DNA from: Notoacmeibacter sp. MSK16QG-6
GTDB lineage: Bacteria > Pseudomonadota > Alphaproteobacteria > Rhizobiales > Rhizobiaceae
Assembly: GCF_024158145.1 (NCBI RefSeq)
Contig: NZ_JAMYXM010000001.1
Span: 186,001 to 250,000, forward strand
Direction: 5' to 3'
DNA length: 64,000 nucleotides
How positions within the stretch are numbered: the stretch's first letter is position 1; the number at the start of each line of letters is the position of its first letter. The position numbers and the translations under genes are program-made. The notes under the pieces were generated by a model. That model saw only the letters and a list, made by a program, of their open reading frames with translations. It was not told the DNA's origin and did not search any database. Below, in pieces: positions 1 through 8,655 of the stretch.

Positions 1-433
1 CGATGGCCCCTCCCCCTTTTCTTTTCATCAGGTCGATCGATTCTCGAATTGTCAGAAACGATCCGACGAGATCGACGTCGAAAACGGCGCGCAAGTCTGC
101 CGGCTTCAAATCTTTCGGATCGGCGTCCCACAAATCCTCCGACCAGAACGAAGCGTTGTTGACGAGATAGTCGAGCCCATCCTCGCCTCGGCCGATTTCG
201 CCGAATAGCTCGCGCACAGCCTCTTCGTCGGTGAGGTCGAGCTGTCGCGCTTCGATTCGCACCTTGCCGGCAAACCTTTCTTGAAGTTCGCGCGCAGGCT
301 CGTCGTCATTGTGGTAGGTCAGCCAGAGGTTACACCCCCTCTCCGCCATCTGTCGGGCGACCTCCCTGCCCACGCCGCTCGATGCGCCAGTCACCACGGC
401 CATCCGACCCGCCATATCCCTGTTTTCCGTCAT
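1..433 (-). CDS. SDR family oxidoreductase, N-terminal part
   Basis: This is the N-terminal 144 codons of a short-chain dehydrogenase/reductase; the gene runs off the left edge. The reading frame starts at the ATG whose complement is at 431-433. It shows the glycine-rich nucleotide-binding motif TGASSGVG at residues 15-22, a conserved NNAS motif near residue 99 and a Rossmann alternation of strands and helices. The Ser-Tyr-x3-Lys catalytic part lies outside the window, so activity cannot be judged. It is divergent from uvrC with a 103-bp gap. The substrate is unknown. An alternative internal start at 415 would still keep the cofactor loop. Confidence 0.85.
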   Translation of the reverse strand, partial: MTENRDMAGRMAVVTGASSGVGREVARQMAERGCNLWLTYHNDDEPARELQERFAGKVRIEARQLDLTDEEAVRELFGEIGRGEDGLDYLVNNASFWSEDLWDADPKDLKPADLRAVFDVDLVGSFLTIRESIDLMKRKGGGAI

Positions 434-536
434 ATCCTCTCCACATGGCCCTCAGATCGACTGTCCCGATGATAATCGACGATGAAAATCCGTCCGGGTC
501 TCAACATCTCGCCCGGAAAGTTCCAAATATAGGGAT

Positions 537-2696
537 ATGAGCGAAACGCGAATCATCAAGGCAAGACGCAACCGTCAGCGCAAAGAGCCACTGGTGCCAG
601 GCGAAGACCGGGATCTCGGTGCGCGGGTGCGCGAACTGATAGACGAGAACGATGATGCTCGCGAAACCGCCGGAAGCGAACAGTGGCAACCGGGCGATAT
701 CGTCACGGAAAGCCAGGCGACCGAGACCGACCGAGACGCCATAGAAGCACTATTGAAAGATATCGCCTGGGATAATCTGTCCGCGGCCGAGACTGCAGGC
801 AAGACCGGCGCCGAAGCCATTGCGATCTACGTCAAGCAATTGCCGAACCGGCCCGGCGTCTATCGTATGCTGAACAAGGGCGGCGATGTTCTCTATGTCG
901 GCAAGGCGCGCAGCCTGAAGAAGCGTGTTTCGAATTATGCGCAGGGCCGCGCCCACGCCGGACGTTTGACGCGCATGATCGCCGAAACCCATTCGATGGA
1001 TTTCATCGTCACCCGCACCGAGACAGAAGCTCTGCTGCTCGAAGCGAATCTGATCAAACGCTTGCGGCCACGCTTTAACGTTTTGCTGCGAGACGACAAA
1101 AGCTTCCCCTATATCGTTCTGACCACCGATCACAGCGCGCCGGGCATCTTCAAGCATCGAGGCGCACGGTCCAAACACCGCGATTATTACGGCCCCTTCG
1201 CCTCTGCCGGCGCGGTGACGCGGACGGTCAACTCCTTGCAGAAGGCCTTTCTCATCCGATCATGCTCCGACAGCGTCTATGCCAGCCGGACGCGCCCCTG
1301 CCTACTTTATCAGATCAAGCGATGCGCCGGCCCTTGCACGGGCGAAGTCAGCGAAGACGACTATCGTAAACTTGTACGGGACGCCGGCGATTTCCTGTCC
1401 GGCCGCTCGAACGCCGTCACAAAGCGCATGGCCGATGAAATGAATGCTGCGGCAGAAAATCTAGATTTCGAGCGCGCCGCGTTATTCCGCGACCGTCTGT
1501 CCTCTCTCTCCCACGTGCAGAGCCATCAGGGCATCAACGTGCAAGGCGTGGAGGAGGCGGATATTTTCGCCATCCATCAGGAGGGCGGGCAGAACTGCAT
1601 CGAGGTTTTCTTCTTCCGCACCGGTCAGAACTGGGGCAACCGCGCCTATTTCCCAAAAGCGGATTCAGCGCTCGAAGAAGGCGACGTGCTGGGCGCGTTC
1701 CTCTCGCAGTTCTACGACGACAAGCCCGTGCCGCGTCAGATTCTGCTTTCCCATTCCGTCGAGGATCAAAACCTGCTTGCCGAAGCCCTCTGCGTAAAAG
1801 CCAGCCGAAAGGTGACGATTGCGGTACCGGCGCGGGGGGAAAAGCGCGACCTGGTGGGTCGAGCGCTTCAAAACGCTCGAGAGGCGCTCGGAAGACGGCT
1901 CGCCGAGACCTCCGCACAGAGCAAATTGCTGGCCGGACTCGCCGCAACCTTCGGACTGGATGAGCCCCCGCGACGTATCGAGGTGTTCGATAACTCTCAC
2001 ATCATGGGCACAAATGCGGTGGGCGCAATGATCGTCGCCGGCCCGGACGGGTTCGCCAAGAACAGCTATCGCAAGTTCAATATCAAGAACCCGGACACAA
2101 ATCCGGGCGACGATTTCGCCATGATGCGCGAGGTGATGCAGCGACGGTTCGCGCGTCTTTTGAAAGAGCAGGGGAAGCCGAGTGAAACCGCTGCCGGTGA
2201 TTCACCGCAGAAGGACGAGGACAGTTTTCCGGACTGGCCCGATCTGCTCCTGATCGACGGCGGGCGTGGGCAGATCAGCTCCGTGATGGAAATCCTTCGT
2301 CAACTTGGCGTCGAAAAGGAGGTCGCCGTCATTGGCGTCGCCAAAGGGCAGGACCGTGACGCCGGTCGCGAGCGTTTCGTGATCGAAGGGCGTAGTGAAT
2401 TTTCGCTGCCGCCGCGCGATCCGGTTCTCTATTTCATCCAGCGCTTGCGCGACGAAGCGCACCGCTTTGCCATCGGCAGTCATCGCGCCAAGCGGAAGGC
2501 CAATTTCACAAAAAATCCACTCGACGAAATCGGCGGGATTGGCCCGTCGCGCAAGCGCGCGCTTCTACAGCATTTCGGTACCGCCAAGGCAGTTTCACGA
2601 GCCGCCCTAAGGGATCTGATGGCCGTGGAAGGGATATCCGAATCCATTGCCAGGCAGATCTACGATCATTTCCATGAGGGCGGCGATGGCGGATGA
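537..2696 (+). CDS. uvrC: Excinuclease ABC subunit C
   Basis: UvrC makes the two incisions around DNA damage after UvrA and UvrB loading in nucleotide excision repair. The protein has 719 residues. The GIY-YIG nuclease domain lies at about 101-185 (GVYRM at 107, LYVGKA at 119-124). A UVR UvrB-binding segment ([12 protein letters not shown]) follows, then the RNase H-like second nuclease region and a C-terminal helix-hairpin-helix pair ([24 protein letters not shown]). About 85 residues precede the position where E. coli UvrC begins; they are charged and look disordered. Alphaproteobacterial UvrC proteins often carry such an extension, but this one is long. pgsA follows 81 bp downstream. Confidence 0.97.
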   Translation: MSETRIIKARRNRQRKEPLVPGEDRDLGARVRELIDENDDARETAGSEQWQPGDIVTESQATETDRDAIEALLKDIAWDNLSAAETAGKTGAEAIAIYVKQLPNRPGVYRMLNKGGDVLYVGKARSLKKRVSNYAQGRAHAGRLTRMIAETHSMDFIVTRTETEALLLEANLIKRLRPRFNVLLRDDKSFPYIVLTTDHSAPGIFKHRGARSKHRDYYGPFASAGAVTRTVNSLQKAFLIRSCSDSVYASRTRPCLLYQIKRCAGPCTGEVSEDDYRKLVRDAGDFLSGRSNAVTKRMADEMNAAAENLDFERAALFRDRLSSLSHVQSHQGINVQGVEEADIFAIHQEGGQNCIEVFFFRTGQNWGNRAYFPKADSALEEGDVLGAFLSQFYDDKPVPRQILLSHSVEDQNLLAEALCVKASRKVTIAVPARGEKRDLVGRALQNAREALGRRLAETSAQSKLLAGLAATFGLDEPPRRIEVFDNSHIMGTNAVGAMIVAGPDGFAKNSYRKFNIKNPDTNPGDDFAMMREVMQRRFARLLKEQGKPSETAAGDSPQKDEDSFPDWPDLLLIDGGRGQISSVMEILRQLGVEKEVAVIGVAKGQDRDAGRERFVIEGRSEFSLPPRDPVLYFIQRLRDEAHRFAIGSHRAKRKANFTKNPLDEIGGIGPSRKRALLQHFGTAKAVSRAALRDLMAVEGISESIARQIYDHFHEGGDGG

Positions 2697-2777
2697 CGAC
2701 AAGTTCATGCTCGATAGCGCTTGACCATGGCGGGTTGAGCCCGACTTGGCTAATAACGAAGCTGGTTCCGGACGACG

Positions 2778-3374
2778 GTGGGTAACATTCGCAACGCCTA
2801 TAATATCCCCAACATGCTGACCTATGCCCGTATACTGGCGGTGCCGGCGGTCGCGATCTGCTTTTTCGTCGAGGGACGGCTACATTCGTCCGATACTGCG
2901 CGCTGGTGGGCGCTTGGCATCTTCGTCGCTGCCGCCGTTACCGACTTCTTCGATGGCTATCTGGCACGGCGGCTGGGTCAAAGTTCAAATATCGGCAAGA
3001 TGCTGGACCCGATTGCCGACAAACTACTCGTTGCGACGGCTCTTCTGCTGCTCGCGGCCGATACCGACAAGACGATTCAGGGTTGGAGCCTCTGGGCCGC
3101 CATCATCATCTTGTGCCGCGAAATCCTGATCGCCGGGCTGCGTGAATATCTCGCCGGCTTGAAAGTCTCGGTGCCGGTGTCGCGATTGGCCAAATGGAAA
3201 ACCACCGCGCAACTGGTCGCCATCGGGTTTCTTCTGGCCGGCCCGGCAGGCGACAAGATTTTTCCCTATACGACACAGACCGGTCTTATCCTGTTGTGGA
3301 TCTCGGCGATCGTCACTCTCATCACCGGGTGGGACTATTTCCGCGCCGGGCTGAAACATGTCGTCGAAGAATAA
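2778..3374 (+). CDS. pgsA: CDP-diacylglycerol-glycerol-3-phosphate 3-phosphatidyltransferase
   Basis: PgsA condenses CDP-diacylglycerol with glycerol-3-phosphate, the committed step to phosphatidylglycerol and cardiolipin, in the inner membrane. The 198-residue protein starts at a GTG and has several hydrophobic segments. The CDP-alcohol phosphotransferase signature is complete: D59-G60, A63-R64, G73, D77 and D81. Length is normal for the family. It lies between uvrC and the moaD/moaE pair, an order common in Hyphomicrobiales. The moaD start lies only 10 bp after its stop, which suggests co-transcription. Confidence 0.95.
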   Translation: MGNIRNAYNIPNMLTYARILAVPAVAICFFVEGRLHSSDTARWWALGIFVAAAVTDFFDGYLARRLGQSSNIGKMLDPIADKLLVATALLLLAADTDKTIQGWSLWAAIIILCREILIAGLREYLAGLKVSVPVSRLAKWKTTAQLVAIGFLLAGPAGDKIFPYTTQTGLILLWISAIVTLITGWDYFRAGLKHVVEE

Positions 3375-3384
3375 AGAGGCCGCC

Positions 3385-3639
3385 ATGGTAAAACTCGTCT
3401 ATTTCGCGTGGGTGCGCGAACGGCTGAACAAAAGTTCCGAAGAAATCGAGTTGCCGGAAACGGTCGAGACAGTCGGCGATCTCCTCGACCATCTCGCCGA
3501 ACGTGGCGACGCTTACGCAGACCTTATGAGCCATCGGAACACGATCCGTGTTGCCATCGATCAGGAACATGCCGATCGTAGCGAGCGGATCGGTAATGCA
3601 TCGGAAATCGCACTTTTTCCACCGATGACGGGAGGCTGA
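3385..3639 (+). CDS. moaD: Molybdopterin synthase small subunit MoaD
   Basis: MoaD is the ubiquitin-like sulfur carrier that, as a C-terminal thiocarboxylate, donates sulfur to precursor Z in molybdenum cofactor synthesis. The 84-residue protein ends in the diagnostic Gly-Gly (PPMTGG). The ATG at 3385 is preferred to one at 3358 because the latter lies inside pgsA, while an AAAGAGG ribosome binding site stands 8-9 bases before 3385. moaE starts 3 bp after the stop, matching the two-subunit complex of the synthase. Confidence 0.93.
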   Translation: MVKLVYFAWVRERLNKSSEEIELPETVETVGDLLDHLAERGDAYADLMSHRNTIRVAIDQEHADRSERIGNASEIALFPPMTGG

Positions 3640-3642
3640 TAT

Positions 3643-4113
3643 ATGGCCGAGCCGCCGGTTATCGTTCGCATCCAAGCCGAGGATTTCAACGGAGAAGCCG
3701 AGATCGCCGCTCTGACGGATGGGCGGACCGATATCGGCGCCGTCGTGTCTTTTACCGGGCTTTGCCGGGCAGACGGCGATAGCCTGGCTGCGCTGGAGCT
3801 GGAACATTACCCAGGCATGGCGGAAGCCCAAATCCGCCGCATCGCTCAAGAAGCTTGCCGACGCTGGCCACTTTACGGAGTCCTGGCTATTCATCGCTTC
3901 GGCAAGATTGCACCCGGCGAACAGATCGTCCTCGTCGCGGCAACATCCGCGCACCGACAGGCGGCATTCGACGGCGCGAATTTCATGATGGACTTTCTGA
4001 AGACCGAAGCGCCCTTCTGGAAGAAAGAGCATTGGGTGGATGGATCGGCCGGCGAATGGGTTTCGGCCAAGGACGCCGACGATGAGGCGAAGAAGCGCTG
4101 GGCCGAACGATGA
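3643..4113 (+). CDS. moaE: Molybdopterin synthase catalytic subunit MoaE
   Basis: MoaE is the large subunit of molybdopterin synthase and holds the active site that converts precursor Z to molybdopterin using MoaD thiocarboxylate. The 156-residue protein shows HRFG at 84-87, the HR pair at 104-105 and the conserved lysines in PFWKKEHW around 124-131. Length is typical. The GGGAGG ribosome binding site overlaps the end of moaD. Its stop overlaps the ung start in an ATGA, so ung is probably translationally coupled. Confidence 0.95.
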   Translation: MAEPPVIVRIQAEDFNGEAEIAALTDGRTDIGAVVSFTGLCRADGDSLAALELEHYPGMAEAQIRRIAQEACRRWPLYGVLAIHRFGKIAPGEQIVLVAATSAHRQAAFDGANFMMDFLKTEAPFWKKEHWVDGSAGEWVSAKDADDEAKKRWAER

Positions 4114-4802
4114 GCGATCCGGTCCGTCTCGACGAGAGTTGGAAAGCCGCCCTCGCCAGCGAGTTTGCCGATCCTTACATGGCGACGCTCAAATCGTTTC
4201 TGAAAAATGAATATGCCAATAGGCAGGTCGTCTTCCCAAAGGGGGTGGACTATTTTCGCGCGCTCGACCTGACACCGCTCGACGATGTGAAGATCGTCAT
4301 CCTCGGACAGGATCCCTATCATGGCGACGGTCAGGCGCACGGGCTCTGCTTTTCCGTGAAACCGGACGTACGCATCCCTCCCTCGCTCGTCAATATCTAC
4401 AAGGAACTGGAGAGCGATCTCGGTATCGCACCGGCCAGGCACGGTTTTCTGGAAAGCTGGGCCAGGCAGGGCGTGCTGCTATTGAACAGCGTGCTCACCG
4501 TGCGACGCGGTGAAGCGGCTTCGCATCGCGGACAGGGCTGGGAGCGCTTCACCGACGCTGTTATTCGTCGCGTTAACGACCTCGATCATCCGGTGGTCTT
4601 CATGCTGTGGGGATCATACGCTCAAAAAAAAGCGGCCTTCGTCGACACAGGCCGCCACCTCGTTCTGAAGGCCCCTCACCCGTCGCCACTCTCTGCCCAT
4701 AACGGTTTTTTTGGCTGCCGCCACTTCTCCAAGGCAAACGCCTTTCTGGAAAAGGCCGGTCAGACGCCGGTCGACTGGCGCCTGCCGGAAACAGTAGCCT
4801 AA
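4110..4802 (+). CDS. ung: Uracil-DNA glycosylase, family 1
   Basis: Ung removes uracil from DNA and starts base excision repair. The 230-residue protein carries the family-1 water-activating loop GQDPYHG at 66-72 with the catalytic Asp at 68, and the leucine/intercalation loop HPSPLSA at 190-196. Length is normal. It overlaps the moaE stop by 4 nt. The 3' end faces the convergent HlyIII-type gene across a gap that holds a palindromic repeat at 4865-4942. A second, unrelated glycosylase gene (mug type) lies at 10207. Confidence 0.97.
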   Translation: MSDPVRLDESWKAALASEFADPYMATLKSFLKNEYANRQVVFPKGVDYFRALDLTPLDDVKIVILGQDPYHGDGQAHGLCFSVKPDVRIPPSLVNIYKELESDLGIAPARHGFLESWARQGVLLLNSVLTVRRGEAASHRGQGWERFTDAVIRRVNDLDHPVVFMLWGSYAQKKAAFVDTGRHLVLKAPHPSPLSAHNGFFGCRHFSKANAFLEKAGQTPVDWRLPETVA

Positions 4803-4864
4803 GCTGAATTTTAGGCCGGAGAATTTCGTCTCGCCATATCGCGATGATCTAGGCGCTGGCGGGC

Positions 4865-4942
4865 GTCGTCCCGGCACTCGTTGCCGGAATCCAGAGGGGC
4901 CGCTGTCGTCTGGAGACCGTGAACAAGTCACGGAATGACGAC
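4865..4942. repeat. Composite palindromic intergenic repeat element
   Basis: This 78-bp stretch lies between convergent ung and the HlyIII-type gene. Its outer ends are inverted (GTCGTC at 4865-4870, GACGAC at 4937-4942), and TCCAGA/TCTGGA lie inside. Each half holds its own 6-bp hairpin with a 5-nt loop: CCGGCA/TGCCGG at 4871-4887 and CCGTGA/TCACGG at 4917-4933. The layout resembles dispersed palindromic intergenic repeats common in alphaproteobacterial genomes, with ends of the type 'GGAATGACG'. Only one copy was noticed in the window. It may also act as a bidirectional 3'-end hairpin. Confidence 0.55.
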
Positions 4943-4955
4943 TGCAAGCTGCAAC

Positions 4956-5600
4956 CTAGCCGATCATTTTCGTCGTGCCGTGAGCAACGGCTATGAAATG
5001 GCAGACCGCGCCCGCCACGACGAAGCTGTGCCAGACAACATTATGGAATTTCAGCGTTTCCCAGACGTGGAAAACGACGCCAACGGAATAGCATACGCCG
5101 CCGATGAAGATCATCGCCGTCACGAAGGTCGGCAGCACCAAAAGCATCTGACCGATCAGCACGACACCGCACCAGCTGAGCGCGAGGTAGAGCGCCGGAT
5201 CCCAGCGGCGGTACTCGGCTGCGAAGATGAGCTTAGACGCCACGCCGGCCAGCGCCCCCGCCCAGACGACCGCCAGAATGACATAAGCCAGCGTGGTGTC
5301 CATCAGCACGACGAGTGGCGTGTAAGTTCCTGCGATCATGACGAAAATCGCGGCTTGATCGAACCGGCGAAGAAGCACCTTCGCGCTGTGCCAGGGCGTC
5401 AGATTGTAGGCAGCGGAGAAGGCGAACATGGCAAACAGGCCTGCGCCATAGATGGACAGGGCGAAAGTCATGCTGCCCGAAATGTCGCCGGCTGTCAGCG
5501 CGAGGAGGAGAGTCACGGCCACAGCGCTGGCGATCATTGCGAGCGTGTGGACCACACCATCCGCATAGAGCTCGGCAGCCGTGAAATTTGGAAACGGCAT
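4956..5600 (-). CDS. Hemolysin III (HlyIII/TrhA, PAQR) family membrane protein
   Basis: This is a seven-helix membrane protein of the HlyIII/PAQR family. Bacterial members have been linked to membrane-lipid homeostasis; the haemolysin name is historical. The 214-residue protein begins MPFPNFTAAELYADGVVH, chosen because a GGGAGG ribosome binding site precedes it; the open frame upstream has no comparable site. Conserved His residues appear in the first helix (DGVVHTLAM) and near the C terminus (HSFVVAGAVCHFIAV), as expected for the family's metal site. The 252-bp region between its start and the ndk stop at 5853 carries a terminator and no recognised gene. Confidence 0.88.
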   Translation of the reverse strand: MPFPNFTAAELYADGVVHTLAMIASAVAVTLLLALTAGDISGSMTFALSIYGAGLFAMFAFSAAYNLTPWHSAKVLLRRFDQAAIFVMIAGTYTPLVVLMDTTLAYVILAVVWAGALAGVASKLIFAAEYRRWDPALYLALSWCGVVLIGQMLLVLPTFVTAMIFIGGVCYSVGVVFHVWETLKFHNVVWHSFVVAGAVCHFIAVAHGTTKMIG

Positions 5601-5797
5601 TAGCGCCTCCCTTCCCGAGTTGATCCTCCGGGTGGCGCGCCGCAGGCGATCCGCCCCGCTCCCAATAGGATGAGTATCCGTGACAACGTCATGACAACAG
5701 GTTAACGGCATTATGCCGGCTGTCGACAGAACTTTGACGCGAACGAAATAACGCAATACGTCGAGTCGCTTCGCGCCAGACTTCAATGTCGTGAATC

Positions 5798-5827
5798 AAA
5801 AAGGCCGACGCAAGACGCCGGCCTTTT
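5798..5827 (-). terminator. Rho-independent terminator after ndk
   Basis: AAAAGGCCG at 5799-5807 pairs perfectly with CGGCCTTTT at 5819-5827 around an 11-nt loop. On the minus strand the hairpin is followed by a T run, and it lies 26 bp past the ndk stop. Confidence 0.85.
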
Positions 5828-5852
5828 ATCGTATGTTACGCTGCGGATTCGA

Positions 5853-6275
5853 TCAGCCGACAATGTCCTTCTCGGCGAACCAGAAAGCGATCTCTTCCTT
5901 GGCGGTCTCGGGCGCATCGGAACCATGGACGGAGTTTTCGCCGATCGACTGGGCGAAGGCCTTGCGGATCGTGCCCTCGTCGGCATCGGCCGGGTTGGTC
6001 GCGCCCATCACTTCGCGGTTTTTGGCAATGGCGTTCTCGCCTTCAAGCACCTGCACGATTGTCGGGCCGGACGCCATGAACTCCGTCAGTTCGCCGAAGA
6101 AGGGACGCTCCTTGTGCACAGCGTAAAAGGCTTCCGCCTCGCGCTGGCTCATATGGACGCGCTTGGACGCCACGACGCGCAGACCCGCATCCTCCAGCAT
6201 TTTGGTGATGGCGCCGGTCAGATTGCGCTTGGTCGCATCCGGCTTGATCATGGAAAAGGTGCGTTCGATGGCCAT
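5853..6275 (-). CDS. ndk: Nucleoside diphosphate kinase
   Basis: Ndk equilibrates nucleoside di- and triphosphates by a phosphohistidine ping-pong mechanism. The 140-residue protein starts [18 protein letters not shown]; an in-frame upstream extension lacks family similarity and was rejected. The active-site motif NSVHGSD near residues 113-119 is intact. Length is that of the hexameric bacterial enzyme. A strong terminator follows at 5798-5827. It is divergent from the ABC-F gene with 127 bp between starts, so the two promoters lie in that gap. Confidence 0.97.
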   Translation of the reverse strand: MAIERTFSMIKPDATKRNLTGAITKMLEDAGLRVVASKRVHMSQREAEAFYAVHKERPFFGELTEFMASGPTIVQVLEGENAIAKNREVMGATNPADADEGTIRKAFAQSIGENSVHGSDAPETAKEEIAFWFAEKDIVG

Positions 6276-6402
6276 GGTATTCCTCTGGTCATATTTTCGG
6301 GAAAGGATGTTCGGCGCGCTTCTAGCGGAAGCAACGTGTCTTTGAAAGGCCCAGCGCATAGCCCTTGCTTACCGGGCCGTCCCGCGCCACAAGGGCCGCG
6401 CT

Positions 6403-8277
6403 ATGCTGACCATATCCGACCTTTCGCTCCGCATCGCCGGACGCCTGCTCCTCGATCATGCCGATCTTTCGCTGCCGACCGGCGCGAAAGCGGGTCTTGT
6501 CGGCCGCAACGGCGCAGGCAAAACCACCCTCTTCCGGGCAATCCGTGGCGAAATGCCGTCCGAGAGCGGACGCATCGATCTGCCGAAAGGCGCGCGGATT
6601 GGCGGCGTCAGCCAGGAGGTGCCGGGCACGGATGAAGCGTTGCTCGACATCGTTCTAAAAGCCGATACCGAAAGGGCCGCGCTGCTCACGGAATCGGAAA
6701 CGGCGAGCGATCCGATGCGGATCGCCGAGATTCAGACCCGACTGGTCGATATCGACGCCCATTCGGCCGAAGCGCGAGCCGCCGCCATCCTCGCCGGTCT
6801 CGGCTTCAACGAAGAAGCGCAGCAGCGCCCGGCAAAGAGCTTTTCCGGGGGCTGGCGGATGCGCGTTGCGCTCGCCGCCGTTCTCTTCAGCCAGCCGGAC
6901 CTTCTGCTGCTCGACGAGCCGACCAACTATCTCGATCTGGAAGGTACGCTCTGGCTGGAAAATTATCTGGCGCGCTATCCGCACACTGTCCTTCTTATCA
7001 GCCATGACCGCGATCTTCTGAATCGCGCCGTTTCCTCCATCGTCCATCTGGAAGGCAAGAAACTGACCTTCTGGCGCGGCGGCTATGATCAGTTTGCCCG
7101 CCAGCGCGCCGAAAAGGCCGAACTGGCCGCCAAGGCGGCCGAAAAGCAGGACGCCCGCAAAAAGGAATTGCAGGCATTCGTCGACCGCTTCCGCGCGAAA
7201 GCCTCCAAGGCTCGACAGGCGCAAAGCCGGCTCAAGATGCTGGAAAAGATGGATGCCATCGACATCCCGGTCGACGAGCATGTCGCGCCGTTTCGTTTCG
7301 CCGAACCGGACAAGACAGTGGCATCGCCCGCCATTCGTCTTGAAGAGGTCGCTGTCGGCTACGAGCCGGGCAAGCCAATCCTCAAAGGGCTGAACCTGCG
7401 CATCGACGCCGATGACCGGATCGCGCTGCTCGGCGCGAACGGCAACGGCAAATCCACCTTCGCCAAGCTGCTCGCTGACCGGCTAAGTTTCGAGGACGGG
7501 CGCATGGTGGTCGCGCCGAAGCTCAAGGTCGCCATGTTCGCGCAGCATCAAATGGACGATCTGCATCCGAACGAAAGCGCCATCGAGCATGTCCGCGCGC
7601 TGATGCCGCAGGCCCCGGAAGCCAAGGTCCGCGCGCGAGTGGCGCAGATGGGCCTGCCGACCGAGAAGATGACGACCGCCGCGAAAGACCTTTCAGGCGG
7701 CGAGAAGGCGCGACTTCTTATGGGGCTCGCCACTTTCGAGGGGCCGAACCTCCTGATCCTCGACGAGCCGACCAACCATCTGGACATCGACAGCCGCCGT
7801 GCGCTGACCGACGCGCTCAACGCCTTTTCCGGCGCCGTCATTCTCATCAGCCACGACCGCAGCTTGGTAGAAAGTACCGCCGACAGGCTCTGGCTCGTTC
7901 ATGGCGGCACGGTCGCGCCCTATGAGGGCGATATGGAGGATTACAAATCGCTGATCCTGTCGCTGAACCGGACGAGCAAGGGCGACAAGTCGAAGCCCAA
8001 CCAGTCGAAAGCCGAGATCCGTCGCGAAGCCGCAAAGAAGCGTGAGGAACTCAAGGCGCTGGCCAAAAAGATCAAGGAATTCGAATCCTTGATGGGAAAA
8101 GCTCAGAAGCGGATTCAGGCGATTGAAGCGGAACTTGCGGATGGCGACATCTATGAAAACGATCCCGCACGCGCGACGAAACTCGCCAAGGAGCGCAGCG
8201 ACGCCAGCGTGACACTCGCCGAAACGGAGATGGCGTGGCTCGAGGCGAGCGAGACGTATGAGAGTGCAACAAGCTGA
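6403..8277 (+). CDS. ABC-F family ATPase (YheS/Uup-like translation factor)
   Basis: This is a soluble protein with two ABC domains and no membrane segment, so it is an ABC-F factor acting on ribosomes rather than a transporter. Domain 1 has Walker A GRNGAGKTT (34-42), signature FSGG (147-150) and Walker B ending DEPTNYLD. Domain 2 has GANGNGKST (344-352), LSGGEKAR (430-437) and DEPTNHLD. A long charged linker (about 225-295) fits the tRNA-interaction motif, and a C-terminal coiled coil (about 535-620) follows. Similarity in layout points to the YheS group; an antibiotic-resistance role is not suggested. Confidence 0.93.
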   Translation: MLTISDLSLRIAGRLLLDHADLSLPTGAKAGLVGRNGAGKTTLFRAIRGEMPSESGRIDLPKGARIGGVSQEVPGTDEALLDIVLKADTERAALLTESETASDPMRIAEIQTRLVDIDAHSAEARAAAILAGLGFNEEAQQRPAKSFSGGWRMRVALAAVLFSQPDLLLLDEPTNYLDLEGTLWLENYLARYPHTVLLISHDRDLLNRAVSSIVHLEGKKLTFWRGGYDQFARQRAEKAELAAKAAEKQDARKKELQAFVDRFRAKASKARQAQSRLKMLEKMDAIDIPVDEHVAPFRFAEPDKTVASPAIRLEEVAVGYEPGKPILKGLNLRIDADDRIALLGANGNGKSTFAKLLADRLSFEDGRMVVAPKLKVAMFAQHQMDDLHPNESAIEHVRALMPQAPEAKVRARVAQMGLPTEKMTTAAKDLSGGEKARLLMGLATFEGPNLLILDEPTNHLDIDSRRALTDALNAFSGAVILISHDRSLVESTADRLWLVHGGTVAPYEGDMEDYKSLILSLNRTSKGDKSKPNQSKAEIRREAAKKREELKALAKKIKEFESLMGKAQKRIQAIEAELADGDIYENDPARATKLAKERSDASVTLAETEMAWLEASETYESATS

Positions 8278-8314
8278 AAGACTCGGTCAGCTATTCGAAA
8301 TTTCCGGTAACCCA

Positions 8315-8347
8315 TTGTCCAACGATTGTATTGTCTCTACATTGTAG
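8315..8347 (+). promoter_or_regulatory. Promoter and operator of the DUF1778/GNAT toxin-antitoxin pair
   Basis: TTGTCC at 8315-8320 and TACATT at 8338-8343 are spaced 17 bp, a plausible sigma-70 promoter. The -10 box lies inside an 11-bp perfect dyad CTACATTGTAG (8337-8347), the position expected for autorepression by the ribbon-helix-helix antitoxin. The antitoxin start is about 25 bp further on. This is inferred from sequence only. Confidence 0.5.
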
Positions 8348-8373
8348 CAACAACGCAATTTGGTGAACTTGCT

Positions 8374-8655
8374 TTGACCGACGCCAAGACCGAAAATTTC
8401 GCTGCAAGGATCGCCGCCGACGATCTCTCGATTATCAAGCGCGCAGCGCGGATCAGCGGTCGCAGCGTCTCGTCTTTTGTCGTGTCCGCGGCCAAGCGGC
8501 AAGCCGAAGAGACCTTGCGTGAGCAGATTCTCATCGAAGTGGAAGGCTCTATCTTCGATGCGCTTGACGAACGGCTATCGCAGCCCGGCTCGCATAATCC
8601 CGAACTGGCAAAGCTATTGGGCGAAAAGGCACCTTGGAATGAAGCGACAGGATGA
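8374..8655 (+). CDS. DUF1778 (TacA-like) antitoxin
   Basis: This is a ribbon-helix-helix antitoxin of the DUF1778 type, expected to bind its own promoter and to neutralise the GNAT toxin encoded next. The 93-residue product has the typical N-terminal part (NFAARIAADDLSIIKRAAR at about 8-26, then SVSSFVVSAAKRQAEETL) and a C-terminal tail for toxin binding. A TTG at 8374 is taken as start: it is downstream of the promoter dyad and has GGTGA upstream. A TTG at 8326 would place the start upstream of the dyad. The stop overlaps the toxin ATG (ATGA). Confidence 0.85.
   Translation: MTDAKTENFAARIAADDLSIIKRAARISGRSVSSFVVSAAKRQAEETLREQILIEVEGSIFDALDERLSQPGSHNPELAKLLGEKAPWNEATG

Noticed and set aside
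4935-5603. Plus-strand open frame of 222 codons opposite the HlyIII-type gene
   Set aside because: The sequence is full of charged residues with no domain, while the minus strand encodes a clear seven-helix protein.
5690-5725. Short dyad GGCATTATGCC upstream of the HlyIII-type gene as an operator
   Set aside because: Only 5 bp per arm, not aligned with a clear promoter, and likely by chance.
6403-8277. ABC-F protein as antibiotic resistance determinant
   Set aside because: The layout with a C-terminal coiled coil and chromosomal core context fits the YheS/Uup housekeeping group rather than resistance ABC-F proteins.
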